From the NCBI RefSeq assembly GCF_002920635.1, contig NZ_PQSR01000059.1:1-49354 (forward strand): a stretch of DNA of 49,354 bases, given 5' to 3'. The notes below the pieces were generated by a model. The model did no database searches. It was not told the DNA's origin and saw nothing but the letters and a program-made list of their open reading frames with translations. The DNA comes from Streptomyces sp. Ru72 (lineage in GTDB: Bacteria > Actinomycetota > Actinomycetes > Streptomycetales > Streptomycetaceae). A program made the position numbers and the translations under genes. Shown here in pieces: positions 40,424 through 49,160 of this stretch (its first letter is position 1; every line of letters begins with the position of its first letter).

Positions 40424-40894
40424 GTGAGCGAGATCAAGATGCCGGGCGTCCTGCAGGGCTTCAAGGCCTTCCTGATGCGTGGAAACGTCGTCGACCTGGC
40501 GGTCGCGGTGGTCATCGGCGCCGCCTTCACCGGCATCGTGAACTCCGTGGTGAAGGGCGTCATCAGTCCGGTCGTGGGTGCGCTGGGCACGAAGAGCCTG
40601 GACGGCTACAGCTCCTGCCTGAAGGGACCGTGCACGGGCACCGGCGCGGGCGCGACGGGCGTCCGCATACTCTGGGGCTCGGTCCTCGGCGCCACGCTGA
40701 ACTTCGTGATCACCGCCGCCGTCGTCTACTTCCTGATGGTCCTGCCCATGTCCAAGTTCCTCGCCCGGCAGGAGGCCCGCCGCAAGGCCAAGCACGGCAC
40801 CAAGGACGTGTCCGAGGTGACCGAACTGGAGGTGCTGGAGGAGATCCGCGACGCCCTCGTCGCGCAGCGCAGCCCGAACCGGACCGACGCCTGA
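40424..40894 (+). CDS. mscL: Large-conductance mechanosensitive channel MscL
   Basis: A tension-gated membrane channel that releases solutes on osmotic downshock, about 156 aa. The hallmark N-terminus GFKAFLMRGNVVDLAVAVVIGAAFTGIVNSVVKGVISPVVG covers the pore helix M1; M2 is LNFVITAAVVYFLMVLPM. A periplasmic loop carries two cysteines (SSCLKGPC). A long charged cytoplasmic helix (EVTELEVLEEIRDALVA) follows. GTG 40424 is chosen with AAGGG 9 nt upstream. Confidence 0.94.
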   Translation: MSEIKMPGVLQGFKAFLMRGNVVDLAVAVVIGAAFTGIVNSVVKGVISPVVGALGTKSLDGYSSCLKGPCTGTGAGATGVRILWGSVLGATLNFVITAAVVYFLMVLPMSKFLARQEARRKAKHGTKDVSEVTELEVLEEIRDALVAQRSPNRTDA

Positions 40895-40924
40895 CGGGCG
40901 CCAGGACGCGCCGCATGAGGCAGG

Positions 40925-40947
40925 ACAGGGCCCGCAACGGGCCCTGT
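40925..40947. terminator. Hairpin terminator between mscL and a convergent small gene
   Basis: ACAGGGCCCG and CGGGCCCTGT form a perfect 10-bp stem around CAA, about 30 bp after the mscL stop. Confidence 0.7.
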
Positions 40948-40955
40948 GACTGCTC

Positions 40956-41162
40956 TCACAGATGGTGGGGCGGCTTCTCGTCCAGGAACCGCGCCAGATC
41001 GGCAGCGCTGTCACCGCCGGGTCGGGGCCGCTCGCCCCATCCCAGGTCCGTGTCGTCCGACGACTGCGTGGTCAGCGGGTCGTCGAAGACCAGCGCGTCC
41101 TTGGGCTCGGGCTTCGCATCCCGCGGTTCGCGGTCGGGGGTGGACGTCGGGGTGGCGCTCAT
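40956..41162 (-). CDS. Small conserved-looking hypothetical protein
   Basis: A 68-aa acidic, Pro-rich protein (MSATPTSTPDREPRDAKPEP, ending DSAADLARFLDEKPPHHL). The C-terminal DTDLGWGERPRP-to-LARFLDEKPPHH segment looks like a short conserved motif in Streptomyces small proteins as remembered. No domain was recognised. Convergent with mscL and divergent from the P1 peptidase. The start is uncertain since the ribosome site is weak. Confidence 0.6.
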   Translation of the reverse strand: MSATPTSTPDREPRDAKPEPKDALVFDDPLTTQSSDDTDLGWGERPRPGGDSAADLARFLDEKPPHHL

Positions 41163-41302
41163 GACCCCAGCGTACGTCTCCGCTGCACCAGCACGCGGCG
41201 CGCGGCTTCGCAGGAAGGGGCGCTCGCCACGGGGTGACACCGACGGTGCGGATTTCTGCGGCGCGGCGTCACGACCGGCGTGCGGCGAAGGATCATGGGT
41301 CC

Positions 41303-42340
41303 ATGACACGTGACGCTCTGACAGATGTCGCCGGTCTGCGCGTGGGTCACGCCACACGGATCGGGGGCGGCTGGCTCACCGGCACCACGGTCGTCCTGGC
41401 CCCGGAGGGCGGCGCGGTCGCGGCGGTCGACGTGCGCGGGGGCGGGCCCGGCACGAAGGAGACCGATGCGCTCGATCCACGCAACCTGGTGCAGAAGGTC
41501 GAGGCGGTCGTCCTGACCGGGGGCAGCGCCTACGGACTCGACGCGGCGTCGGGCGTCATGGCCTGGCTGGAGGAGCACGGCCGCGGGGTGCGAGTGGGCC
41601 CTGATCCGTCACACGTGGTGCCGGTCGTGCCGGCCGCCTGTGTCTTCGACCTGGGGCGCGGCGGTGACTTCAGGGCCCGCCCGGACGCGGCCATGGGTCG
41701 GGCCGCGGTCGAGGCGGCGGCCGCGAGCGAGCCGGGCGCGCCCGTGGCGGAGGGCTGCGTGGGCGCGGGCACCGGCGCGACGGTCGGACCGCTCAAGGGC
41801 GGCGTCGGCACCGCGAGCACCGTGCTGGACTCGGGGATCACGGTGGGCGCCCTGGTGGTGTGCAACGCGGTGGGCTCGGCGATGGACCCGGAGACGGGCA
41901 CGCTGTACGGGGAGTTGGTCCAGGGCCGGGTCCGCCGTCCGGCGCGGGAGGTGCACGAGGCCGCGCGGCGACGGCTGGCCGAATCCGCCGCGCGCCTCCC
42001 GCGCCCGCCGCTCAACACGACCCTCGCCGTGGTGGCGACCGACGCCGACCTCACCAAGGCGCAGGCGCAGAAGCTCGCGGGCGTGGCGCACGACGGTCTG
42101 GCGCGCGCCGTGCGGCCGGCGCATCTGCTGCACGACGGGGACACGGTGTTCGCGCTGGCGACCGGCGCCCGTCCGCTCCCCGCCGCGGACCCCCTCGCGC
42201 TCAACGAGGTGCTGGCGGCGGGCGCGGATCTGCTGACGCGCGCGATCGTGCGGGCGGTGCGGGCCGCCGAGCCGGTGGAAGGGCCGGGCGGGGCGTGGCC
42301 GTCCTACGGGGAGCTGTACGGCGCGGCAGAGGCGATATGA
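41303..42340 (+). CDS. P1/DmpA-family N-terminal nucleophile aminopeptidase
   Basis: An Ntn-hydrolase aminopeptidase/cyclase of 345 aa. Motifs: ALTDVAGLRVGHATRI at the start, GGGPGTKETDALDP, VVLTGGSAYGLDAASGVMAWLE, GCVGAGTGATVG and NTTLAVVATDA. The nucleophile would be the first Thr of the NTT motif after autocleavage. DmpA family members act on D-Ala amides, beta-peptides or 6-aminohexanoate oligomers; the substrate here is open. ATG 41303 has GAAGGA upstream. No signal peptide is seen. Confidence 0.9.
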   Translation: MTRDALTDVAGLRVGHATRIGGGWLTGTTVVLAPEGGAVAAVDVRGGGPGTKETDALDPRNLVQKVEAVVLTGGSAYGLDAASGVMAWLEEHGRGVRVGPDPSHVVPVVPAACVFDLGRGGDFRARPDAAMGRAAVEAAAASEPGAPVAEGCVGAGTGATVGPLKGGVGTASTVLDSGITVGALVVCNAVGSAMDPETGTLYGELVQGRVRRPAREVHEAARRRLAESAARLPRPPLNTTLAVVATDADLTKAQAQKLAGVAHDGLARAVRPAHLLHDGDTVFALATGARPLPAADPLALNEVLAAGADLLTRAIVRAVRAAEPVEGPGGAWPSYGELYGAAEAI

Positions 42341-42514
42341 CGGGAGGGCCCAAGAGGCCGAAAGGCCCCGGGGTGGCGGGCGATTGTCCCGGTTCTGTCA
42401 CGTAAGGGCGTGCGGCGTGGCGGAGGGGAACCCTTCAGCGCGGCGTTCGCTCTCTCTCCACGTACTCGAGCGGATCACGCAACCGAACGCACACCCGACG
42501 ACCTGGAGAAGCCT

Positions 42515-43738
42515 GTGACAACGCCGGACATGCGAGCGCGGCGCGCATTGGGGGCCTGTGCCGCCCTGATGGTCGGCGCCCTGACCCTCACCGCCTGCGG
42601 CGGCAGCGCCACCGCCGACAACGACAAGGGCGGCAAGGACTCCAAGGAGTCCGCCAAGGTGTCCGCCGCCAGGATCACCATCTCCGCCAAGGACGGTTCG
42701 ACCGGCGCGTCGATCAACACCACCGGAGTGAAGGTCAGCGACGGGAAGCTGACCCAGGTGAAGATGACGGCGGCGGGAACCGGCACGGCGGTTCCGGGGG
42801 AGATCTCCGCGGACGGGACGACCTGGAAGCCGAAGGAGCAGCTGGACCGCGGGACGAAGTACCAGATCTCGGCCACCGCCAAGGACGCCGACAACCGGGC
42901 CGCCGCCGCCAACTCCATCTTCACCACGGTGACTCAGGCGGGCAGCTTCATCGGCACGTACACCCCCGACGACGGGGCGACGGTCGGCGTCGGTATGCCG
43001 GTGTCCTTCACGTTCGACAAGGCGATCACCGACAGGAAGGCCGTGCAGTCGCACATCACGGTGACGTCCAGCAGCGGCCAGCAGGTGGTGGGGCACTGGT
43101 TCGGCGCGCAGCGCCTGGACTTCCGGCCCGAGGAGTACTGGAAGGCCGGCTCCAAGGTCACGATGAAGATCGACCTGGACGGTGTGGAGGGCGCGAACGG
43201 CCTCCGCGGTGTGCAGAAGAAGACCGTCACGTTCACCATCGGACGCTCCCAGGTCTCCACGGTGGACGCGAAGACCCAGACTATGACGGTGGCACGGGAC
43301 GGCAGGACCATCAAGACGATTCCGGTGTCGACCGGCAGCCCGCAGCACACGACGTACAACGGGCGGATGGTGATCTCGGAGAAGTTCCCTCAGACGCGCA
43401 TGAACAGCCAGACGGTCGGCCTCGGCGGCGAGTACGACATCCCTGACGTGCCGCACGCGATGCGGCTGACCACCTCCGGCACCTTCATCCACGGCAATTA
43501 CTGGTACAACCAGGGCAATCCGCCCTTCGGTCACGAGGGCACCAGCCACGGCTGCGTCGGCATGGCAGACGTGCAGGGCGCCCAAGGGAACACGATCGCC
43601 AAGTGGTTCTACGACAACTCGCTCATCGGTGACGTCGTGGTCGTCGAGAACTCCCCCGACACGACGGTCGCACCGGACAACGGCCTCAACGGCTGGAACA
43701 TGCCGTGGAGCGAGTGGACTGCCGGAAGCACGGCGTGA
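42515..43738 (+). CDS. L,D-transpeptidase lipoprotein
   Basis: Forms 3-3 cross-links in peptidoglycan outside the membrane, 407 aa. The signal peptide ends in lipobox LTAC with C28. Two Ig-like domains follow (about 50-245), then the YkuD catalytic domain (about 250-385). The catalytic motif is SHGCVG with C347, with a histidine in TFIHGNYWYNQG upstream. A conserved C-terminal tail WNMPWSEW is present. GTG 42515 has GGAGAA 6 nt upstream. A GGAACC (42427-42432) and CGCTCT (42448-42453) pair could be a SigE-type envelope-stress promoter, weakly. Confidence 0.92.
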   Translation: MTTPDMRARRALGACAALMVGALTLTACGGSATADNDKGGKDSKESAKVSAARITISAKDGSTGASINTTGVKVSDGKLTQVKMTAAGTGTAVPGEISADGTTWKPKEQLDRGTKYQISATAKDADNRAAAANSIFTTVTQAGSFIGTYTPDDGATVGVGMPVSFTFDKAITDRKAVQSHITVTSSSGQQVVGHWFGAQRLDFRPEEYWKAGSKVTMKIDLDGVEGANGLRGVQKKTVTFTIGRSQVSTVDAKTQTMTVARDGRTIKTIPVSTGSPQHTTYNGRMVISEKFPQTRMNSQTVGLGGEYDIPDVPHAMRLTTSGTFIHGNYWYNQGNPPFGHEGTSHGCVGMADVQGAQGNTIAKWFYDNSLIGDVVVVENSPDTTVAPDNGLNGWNMPWSEWTAGSTA

Positions 43739-43929
43739 CCGGCCGCCCGATCAGTCCCGTGAGCTGCCGCTCCTCCAGGGGCATGTGACAGCGGATCAGG
43801 CCGCAGGGAACCCGCCGTGCGACCCATCCGTTTTCCCGCTGTGGGTTTCCCTGTTCTCGGGCACGATGTCCGAGTGAGGGGCTACGGTATGCACCCACAA
43901 GGTGACATGCAGCAACGCCGGGAGAAACC

Positions 43930-44721
43930 TTGAGCGTTCCGTACGAGACGGCAGCGTACGAGCCGGCCGGGTCGCCGGAGTCCCCTGAGGAGCACCTCGC
44001 GCGACTCCTCGGCCGCGCGCTGAACTCCTTCGAGCTGCCCGACGAGACGATCGGGCACCTGGACTGCGCTCTGGCGCACGACAGTTCACTTCACTCCGCG
44101 CACCACAGCGCGGGGCTGCACCGGGAGACCTACCGGCACACCTGGCTGCTCGCGGACGGCACGGCGGTCACCCTGTGGGAGCTCGTCCACAACACGGCGC
44201 CGGGCGGTCATCTCGAGCACGAGGTGTACGTGGACGCGGAGGAGCTGCGCACCGCCACCGCCCGGCTCCCGCTGCCGTCGGACACGCCGGACTTCGAACT
44301 GCCGGTACCGGCGCAGCTGTCCCCGGTCCCCGAGCCCCGTCACGCGTATGTGCTCGACGACTCGGCGGATCATGTGCGCCGGCTGCTGCGCCGGGCGGAG
44401 AACCCGGACCGGCCGGGCGCGGACCTGTCGACGTTACTGCTGGACTCGGCCTTCGCGCACGAGATCACGCAGGCCTTCGGGCGGCCGTGCCGGGCCGGTC
44501 AGGCGGGCGCGGCGCTGTGCTTCTCGCTGTACGAGCACGCGTTCCTGCTGCGGGACGGCCGGGAGCTGTCCCTGTGGGAGGTCGAGCACACGGCGACACC
44601 GGACGGCCGGCACATGTGCGAGGTGTACGCGACCGAGGAGGCCGCCCGGGAGGCGATGGAGCGCCGCGCGGCGATGCTGCGCCAGCCGGCGGACACCGTT
44701 CAGTACCTGTTGGGGGACTAG
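43930..44721 (+). CDS. DUF6227-like cytoplasmic protein with internal duplication and a TTA codon
   Basis: A 263-aa protein of unknown function resembling the Streptomyces DUF6227 family as remembered. Two tandem homologous halves are visible: YRHTWLLADGTAVTLWELVH (about residues 68-87) and YEHAFLLRDGRELSLWEVEH (about 201-220), each followed by a GGHLEHEVYVDAEE-type or GRHMCEVYATEE-type strand. Starts at TTG 43930 with GGGAGAA upstream. Residue 169 is encoded by TTA (44434-44436), the only in-frame TTA noted in the window, so translation would need the bldA tRNA. Its TAG stop is shared with the convergent gene as CTAG. Confidence 0.8.
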   Translation: MSVPYETAAYEPAGSPESPEEHLARLLGRALNSFELPDETIGHLDCALAHDSSLHSAHHSAGLHRETYRHTWLLADGTAVTLWELVHNTAPGGHLEHEVYVDAEELRTATARLPLPSDTPDFELPVPAQLSPVPEPRHAYVLDDSADHVRRLLRRAENPDRPGADLSTLLLDSAFAHEITQAFGRPCRAGQAGAALCFSLYEHAFLLRDGRELSLWEVEHTATPDGRHMCEVYATEEAAREAMERRAAMLRQPADTVQYLLGD

Positions 44722-44984
44722 CTTCCGGAGTGCCCCTGGGAGCGGCCGTCACGGAAGCGCCGTACCAGGTTGGCGAAAGCGTCCCGTTCGGCAGGGGTGA
44801 GGTGGACCGAGTCCCAGTGAGGGGCCGTCCATCGCTGCCGGGGCACGCCGCGGAGGGTTCCGCGCCGGATCACGCCCTTGCGGTACTGGCGGTGCATTTG
44901 GAACAGGCCGATCACCCAGAGGCCGGTCGCTACGGCGGCGACGACCACGGAGACCACCAAAGGGATCGACTCGTGCGCGGACAT
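44718..44984 (-). CDS. Small membrane protein of unknown function
   Basis: An 88-aa protein with one membrane segment (IPLVVSVVVAAVATGLWVIGLF, about residues 6-27) and a basic cytoplasmic tail (HRQYRKGVIRRGTLRGVPRQRW, then DSVHLTPAERDAFANLVRRF). ATG 44984 is preceded by GGAGG but only about 1 nt away, so an upstream GTG in frame could be used. Overlaps the convergent DUF6227-like gene in the palindrome CTAG. No family recognised. Confidence 0.65.
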   Translation of the reverse strand: MSAHESIPLVVSVVVAAVATGLWVIGLFQMHRQYRKGVIRRGTLRGVPRQRWTAPHWDSVHLTPAERDAFANLVRRFRDGRSQGHSGS

Positions 44985-45119
44985 GCCTCCAGTAGACACC
45001 ACCAACCGGGCTTCCAGCACCGGACCGTGACCAATCTCGCAGGTACGACCACTGTGATGAGTGCGACGAGTACGGCGAGTCGAGGCGAAGCGGGCAAAGG
45101 ACGAGACAGGCACGGCAAG

Positions 45120-45167
45120 AACGCGGTTGGGCCGCGCCCCTGTTGAGGGGCGCGGCCCAACCGCGTT
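45120..45167. terminator. Perfect 48-nt terminator after the fru operon
   Basis: Two 22-nt arms (beginning AACGCGGTTGGGCC) flank a GTTG loop. It is 24 bp beyond the fruA stop; the strength suggests it stops the fruR-fruK-fruA transcript. Confidence 0.88.
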
Positions 45168-45190
45168 GTCACTACCTCCGGACCTCCGGA

Positions 45191-47236
45191 TCAGGCGGCG
45201 ACGGGCTGCTTTGAGTCACGGGCCGACACCGACGCTCCCGCGGCCTCCTTCGCGGAGCCCTCGGGGCTCTGCTTGCGCATGCCCTTCAGGATCACCACCA
45301 GAGCCGTGGTCACGCACACGCCGGCGACGAGGGCGAGCAGGTAGAGGAACGGGTTGCCGATCAGCGGGACCACGAAGATGCCGCCGTGCGGGGCGCGCAG
45401 CGTGGCACCGAAGCCCATCGACAGAGCGCCGGTGATGGCGCCGCCGACCATGGACGAGGGGATGACGCGCAGCGGGTCGGCCGCCGCGAACGGGATCGCG
45501 CCCTCAGAGATGAAAGAGGCGCCGAGCACCCAGGCGGCCTTGCCGTTCTCGCGCTCGGTCTGCGTGAAGAGCTTGCCGCGCACGGTGGTGGCCAGCGCCA
45601 TCGCCAGCGGCGGGACCATACCGGCGGCCATCACCGCGGCCATGATCTTCATCGCGGAGTCGCTCGGGTTGGAGACCGCGATACCGGCGGTGGCGAAGGT
45701 GTACGCGACCTTGTTGACCGGGCCGCCGAGGTCGAAGCACATCATCACGCCGAGCAGCGCGCCGAGCAGGATGGCGTTGGTGCCGGACAGGCCGTTCAGC
45801 CAGTCGGTGAGACCCTTCTGCGCGGAGGCGATGGGCTTGCCGATCACGACGAACATCAGGAACCCGACGATCGCGGAGGAGATCAGCGGGATCACCACCA
45901 CCGGCATGATGCCGCGCAGCGCCGGCGGGATCTTGGCCTTCTGGATCCCCATCACCACGCCACCGGCGATCAGACCGGCCACCAGGCCGCCCAGGAAGCC
46001 CGCGTTGATGGTGAGGGCGATCGAACCGCCGACGAAGCCGGGCACCAGGCCGGGGCGGTCCGCCATGCCGTAGGCGATGTAGCCGGCCAGGACCGGGACG
46101 AGGAAACCGAAGGACACGGCGCCGATCTGGAAGAGCAGCGCGGCCCAGCTGTCGCCCTGGGTCCACACGAAGTGGTCCATGACCGACGGCGCCTTGTTGA
46201 TCTTGTAGCCGCCGATCGCGAAGCCGAGGGCGATGAGCAGACCACCCGCCGCGACGAACGGGACCATGTAGCTCACGCCGGACATCAGCCACTTGCGCAG
46301 CTTGGTGCCGTACCCCTCGCCGGACTCGCCGGCGCGCTCCACGGGCGTACCGCCGGAAGCCGGAGCGGTCACCTCGCCGCGCTCGGCCTTCGCGCGCACC
46401 TCGGCGATCAGCTCGGCGGGCCGGTTGATGCCCGCCTTGACGCCGACGTCGACGGTCGGCTTGCCGGCGAAGCGGTCCTTCTCCCGCACGGGGACGTCAT
46501 GGGCGAAGATCACCGCGTCCGCCGCCGTGATGACGGCCGGGTCGAGCCGGGTGAAGCCGGCCGAGCCCTGCGTCTCCACGACGAGTTCGACACCCGCCTC
46601 GCGGCCCGCGTTCTCCAGCGACTCGGCGGCCATGTAGGTGTGGGCGATGCCGGTCGGGCAGGAGGTGACGGCGACGATACGGAACGGGCGCCCGTCCTCC
46701 TCCTCACCGGCCGCCTCCGAGGAGGAGGCGGCGGTGGCGGCCCCCTCGGCCGCCACCGGAGCCTCGGCCGCCGGGGCCTCGGCCGCCGCCGGAGCCTCGT
46801 CGCCGCGGATGAGCGCGGCCGCGGCCGCCGCGTCCTTCACGGACCGCAGCGCGGTGGTGAACTCGGTGTTCATCAGCTGGCGGGCCAGTGAGGACAGGAT
46901 CGTCAGGTGCGCGTCGTCCGCGCCCGCCGGGGCGGCGATCAGGAAGATCAGGTCGGCCGGGCCGTCCGCGGCGCCGAAGTCGATGCCCCGGGCGCTGCGC
47001 CCGAAGGCGAGGGTCGGCTCGGTGACGTGCTCGCTGCGGCAGTGCGGTATGCCGATGCCGCCGTCGAGGCCGGTCGGCATCTGTGCCTCGCGAGCGGCCA
47101 CGTCGGCGAGGAAGCCCTCGAGGTCGGTCACCCGGCCCTGGGCCACCATCCGCTCGGCGAGGGCACGGGCCGCCGCTTCCTTGGTGTCGGCGGACAGGTC
47201 GAGGTCGACCAGGTCCGCGGTGATCATCTCGCTCAT
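45191..47236 (-). CDS. fruA: Fructose-specific PTS EIIABC component FruA
   Basis: Imports and phosphorylates fructose to fructose 1-phosphate, 681 aa. Fused domains in order: IIA (residues 1-150, active H65 in GIPHCRSEH), an Ala/Glu-rich linker (about 150-185), IIB (about 187-285, active C193 in VTSCPTGIAHTYMA) and the IIC membrane domain (about 320-660) with about nine segments. ATG 47236 has AAGGAG upstream. It receives phosphate from HPr; ptsH/ptsI are not in the window. The product is the substrate of fruK next door. Confidence 0.95.
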   Translation of the reverse strand: MSEMITADLVDLDLSADTKEAAARALAERMVAQGRVTDLEGFLADVAAREAQMPTGLDGGIGIPHCRSEHVTEPTLAFGRSARGIDFGAADGPADLIFLIAAPAGADDAHLTILSSLARQLMNTEFTTALRSVKDAAAAAALIRGDEAPAAAEAPAAEAPVAAEGAATAASSSEAAGEEEDGRPFRIVAVTSCPTGIAHTYMAAESLENAGREAGVELVVETQGSAGFTRLDPAVITAADAVIFAHDVPVREKDRFAGKPTVDVGVKAGINRPAELIAEVRAKAERGEVTAPASGGTPVERAGESGEGYGTKLRKWLMSGVSYMVPFVAAGGLLIALGFAIGGYKINKAPSVMDHFVWTQGDSWAALLFQIGAVSFGFLVPVLAGYIAYGMADRPGLVPGFVGGSIALTINAGFLGGLVAGLIAGGVVMGIQKAKIPPALRGIMPVVVIPLISSAIVGFLMFVVIGKPIASAQKGLTDWLNGLSGTNAILLGALLGVMMCFDLGGPVNKVAYTFATAGIAVSNPSDSAMKIMAAVMAAGMVPPLAMALATTVRGKLFTQTERENGKAAWVLGASFISEGAIPFAAADPLRVIPSSMVGGAITGALSMGFGATLRAPHGGIFVVPLIGNPFLYLLALVAGVCVTTALVVILKGMRKQSPEGSAKEAAGASVSARDSKQPVAA

Positions 47237-47406
47237 CGCGGGCTCCTTCGCACGCGTATCGCCCGGGGGTTGTCGTGGGCGGTGGTGGGGACGGGGGTGA
47301 GGTGAGGTGCTACGGGGAGGAAAAGGGCGGCGGGGCCGGGGGAACCCCGCCTCCGGGTGGCCGCGGCGGGTACGGCCGCCTTCCACCGCGTCGGGTGCGC
47401 GCTCAT
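47233..47406 (-). CDS. Small coupled ORF between fruK and fruA
   Basis: A 57-aa basic frame (MSAHPTRWKAAVPAAATRRR, ending RVRRSPR) whose ATG overlaps the fruK stop (ATGA) and whose stop overlaps the fruA start (ATGA). Third positions are mostly G/C. This exact fit suggests coupled translation through the operon, perhaps a leader-like peptide that regulates fruA. No known family; it could be chance, since the gap between fruK and fruA is short. Confidence 0.35.
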   Translation of the reverse strand: MSAHPTRWKAAVPAAATRRRGSPGPAALFLPVAPHLTPVPTTAHDNPRAIRVRRSPR

Positions 47407-48356
47407 GAGACGGGCTCCGTCAACACGCGGTCCACAGGTACCTCCGACGTGACGGTGACGGCGGAGAGGTCGAGGTCGGCGGGGGTCGGCATCACGCTGC
47501 CGGGCAACTGGACCGCCGCGGCGCCATGGGCGACGGCCGAGGCCAGGGCCTCCGGGCCGCTGCCGCCCGCGATCAGGAAACCGGCGAGTGAGGAGTCTCC
47601 GGCCCCGACGTTGGAGCGTACGGCATCGACGCGGGCGCTGCCGAACCATGTGCCGGCGGCGTTGACCAGCAGTTGTCCGTCCGCGCCGAGGCTCGCGAGC
47701 ACGGCGCCCGCGCCCATCGTGCGCAGTTCCTCGGCCGCCTTGGCGGCGTCGCCCACCGTGACGAGGGGGCGCCCGACGGCCTCCGCGAGCTCCTCGGCGT
47801 TCGGCTTCACGACGTCGGGGCGCTCGCGCAGCGCCTCGAGGAGCGCCGGACCGGAGGTGTCGAGCGCGATCCGGGCGCCGGCGGCGTGGGCACGGGCCAC
47901 CAGATCGGCGTACCAGGACGGGGCGAGGCCGCGCGGAAGGCTGCCGCAGCAGGTGATCCACGTGATGTCGGCTGCCTGGTACTGCGCGCGCACCGTCTCC
48001 AGGAGGAGTTCCGCCTCGGCGGGGGAGAGCTCCGGGCCGGGAGCGTTGATCTTGGTGAGGGTGCCGTCCGGTTCGGCGACCGCGATGTTGGAGCGCGTGG
48101 CTCCGGTGATCGGAACCGGTGCGACGTCGATGCCCTGGGCGTGCAGCAGGTCGGCGACGAGCGCGCCCGGGGCACCACCGAGCGGCAGGACGGCGACCGT
48201 GCGCTGCCCGGCCGCGGCGACCGCGCGCGAGACGTTCACCCCCTTGCCGCCCGGGTCCACCTGTTCGCCGGTGGCCCGGATCACCTCGCCGCGGTCCAGG
48301 GACCGGACCTCGTACGTGCGGTCGAGGGAAGGGTTCGGGGTGACGGTGAGAATCAT
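47403..48356 (-). CDS. fruK: 1-phosphofructokinase
   Basis: A PfkB-family kinase of 317 aa converting fructose 1-phosphate to fructose 1,6-bisphosphate. Motifs: MILTVTPNPSLDRTYEV at the start, DPGGKGVNVSRAVAAAG and the anion-hole NVGAGDSSLAGFLIAGG with the catalytic aspartate. ATG 48356 overlaps the fruR stop (ATGA). The product joins glycolysis. It is co-transcribed with fruR and fruA. Confidence 0.95.
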   Translation of the reverse strand: MILTVTPNPSLDRTYEVRSLDRGEVIRATGEQVDPGGKGVNVSRAVAAAGQRTVAVLPLGGAPGALVADLLHAQGIDVAPVPITGATRSNIAVAEPDGTLTKINAPGPELSPAEAELLLETVRAQYQAADITWITCCGSLPRGLAPSWYADLVARAHAAGARIALDTSGPALLEALRERPDVVKPNAEELAEAVGRPLVTVGDAAKAAEELRTMGAGAVLASLGADGQLLVNAAGTWFGSARVDAVRSNVGAGDSSLAGFLIAGGSGPEALASAVAHGAAAVQLPGSVMPTPADLDLSAVTVTSEVPVDRVLTEPVS

Positions 48357-49114
48357 GCGCGCACTACTTCCGTGCCGCCGCGCTCGATCGCGGTGGCGTC
48401 CTCAGGGCTCAGCCCGCTGTCGGTGATCAGCAGGTCCACATCACCGAGGTCGCCGAAACGGGCGAAGTGCTCCTGGCCGTGCTTGGAGGAGTCGGCGAGC
48501 AGCACCACCCGGCGCGCGGCGCGGATCGCGGCGCGCTTGACGGCGGCCTCGGCGAGGTCGGGCGTGGTCAGTCCGTGGCCGGCGGAGAAGCCGTTGGCGG
48601 CGATGAACACGACGTCGGCGCGGATCTCTCCGTAGGCCCGCAGCGCCCAGGCGTCCACGGCGGCGCGCGTACGGTGCCGGACGCGCCCGCCGACCAGATG
48701 GAGCTGGATGCCGGGGTGGTCCGCGAGGCGTGCCGCGGTGGGCAGGCTGTGCGTGACGACGGTGAGCTGCGCGTCCAGCGGGATCGCCCCCGCCAGCCGG
48801 GCGACCGTCGAACCGGCGTCGAGGATCGTCGTACCCCCGCTCGGCAGCTCCGCGAGGGCCGCCTTGGCGATCCGGTCCTTCTCGTCGGCCGCGGTGGACT
48901 CCCGTTCGGCCAGGTCCGGCTCGAAGTCGAGGCGTCCGGCGGGGATGGCGCCCCCGTGCACCCGGCGCAGGAGGCCCGCGCGGTCGAGGGCCTTGAGGTC
49001 CCGGCGGATCGTCTCGGCGGTGACCTGGAACTCCTCGGCCAGCGAGACGACATCGACCCGGCCGCCGTCACGGGCGAGCCGGAGGATCTCCTGCTGGCGC
49101 TCCGGCGCGTACAT
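48353..49114 (-). CDS. fruR: DeoR-family regulator of the fructose operon
   Basis: A sugar-phosphate-responsive repressor of 253 aa. The N-terminal helix-turn-helix is MYAPERQQEILRLARDGGRV with VTAETIRRDLKALDRAGLLRRVHGG. The C-terminal isomerase-like domain (about 75-235) includes ILDAGST. ATG 49114 has GGAGGTGAA upstream. Operon order fruR-fruK-fruA matches S. coelicolor as remembered. Fructose 1-phosphate is the likely inducer. Confidence 0.92.
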   Translation of the reverse strand: MYAPERQQEILRLARDGGRVDVVSLAEEFQVTAETIRRDLKALDRAGLLRRVHGGAIPAGRLDFEPDLAERESTAADEKDRIAKAALAELPSGGTTILDAGSTVARLAGAIPLDAQLTVVTHSLPTAARLADHPGIQLHLVGGRVRHRTRAAVDAWALRAYGEIRADVVFIAANGFSAGHGLTTPDLAEAAVKRAAIRAARRVVLLADSSKHGQEHFARFGDLGDVDLLITDSGLSPEDATAIERGGTEVVRA

Positions 49115-49160
49115 GCCCGTTCACCTCCGACTCATGCCCGAACGTGTGGTTTCAGTCCGG

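Noticed and set aside
42427..42453. SigE promoter for the L,D-transpeptidase
   Set aside because: The GGAACC box fits, but the -10 box matches only partly; kept as a comment in the gene entry and not as a feature.
45386..46891. 501-codon plus-strand frame opposite fruA
   Set aside because: Arg/His/Asp-rich shadow; fruA shows all PTS motifs on the other strand.
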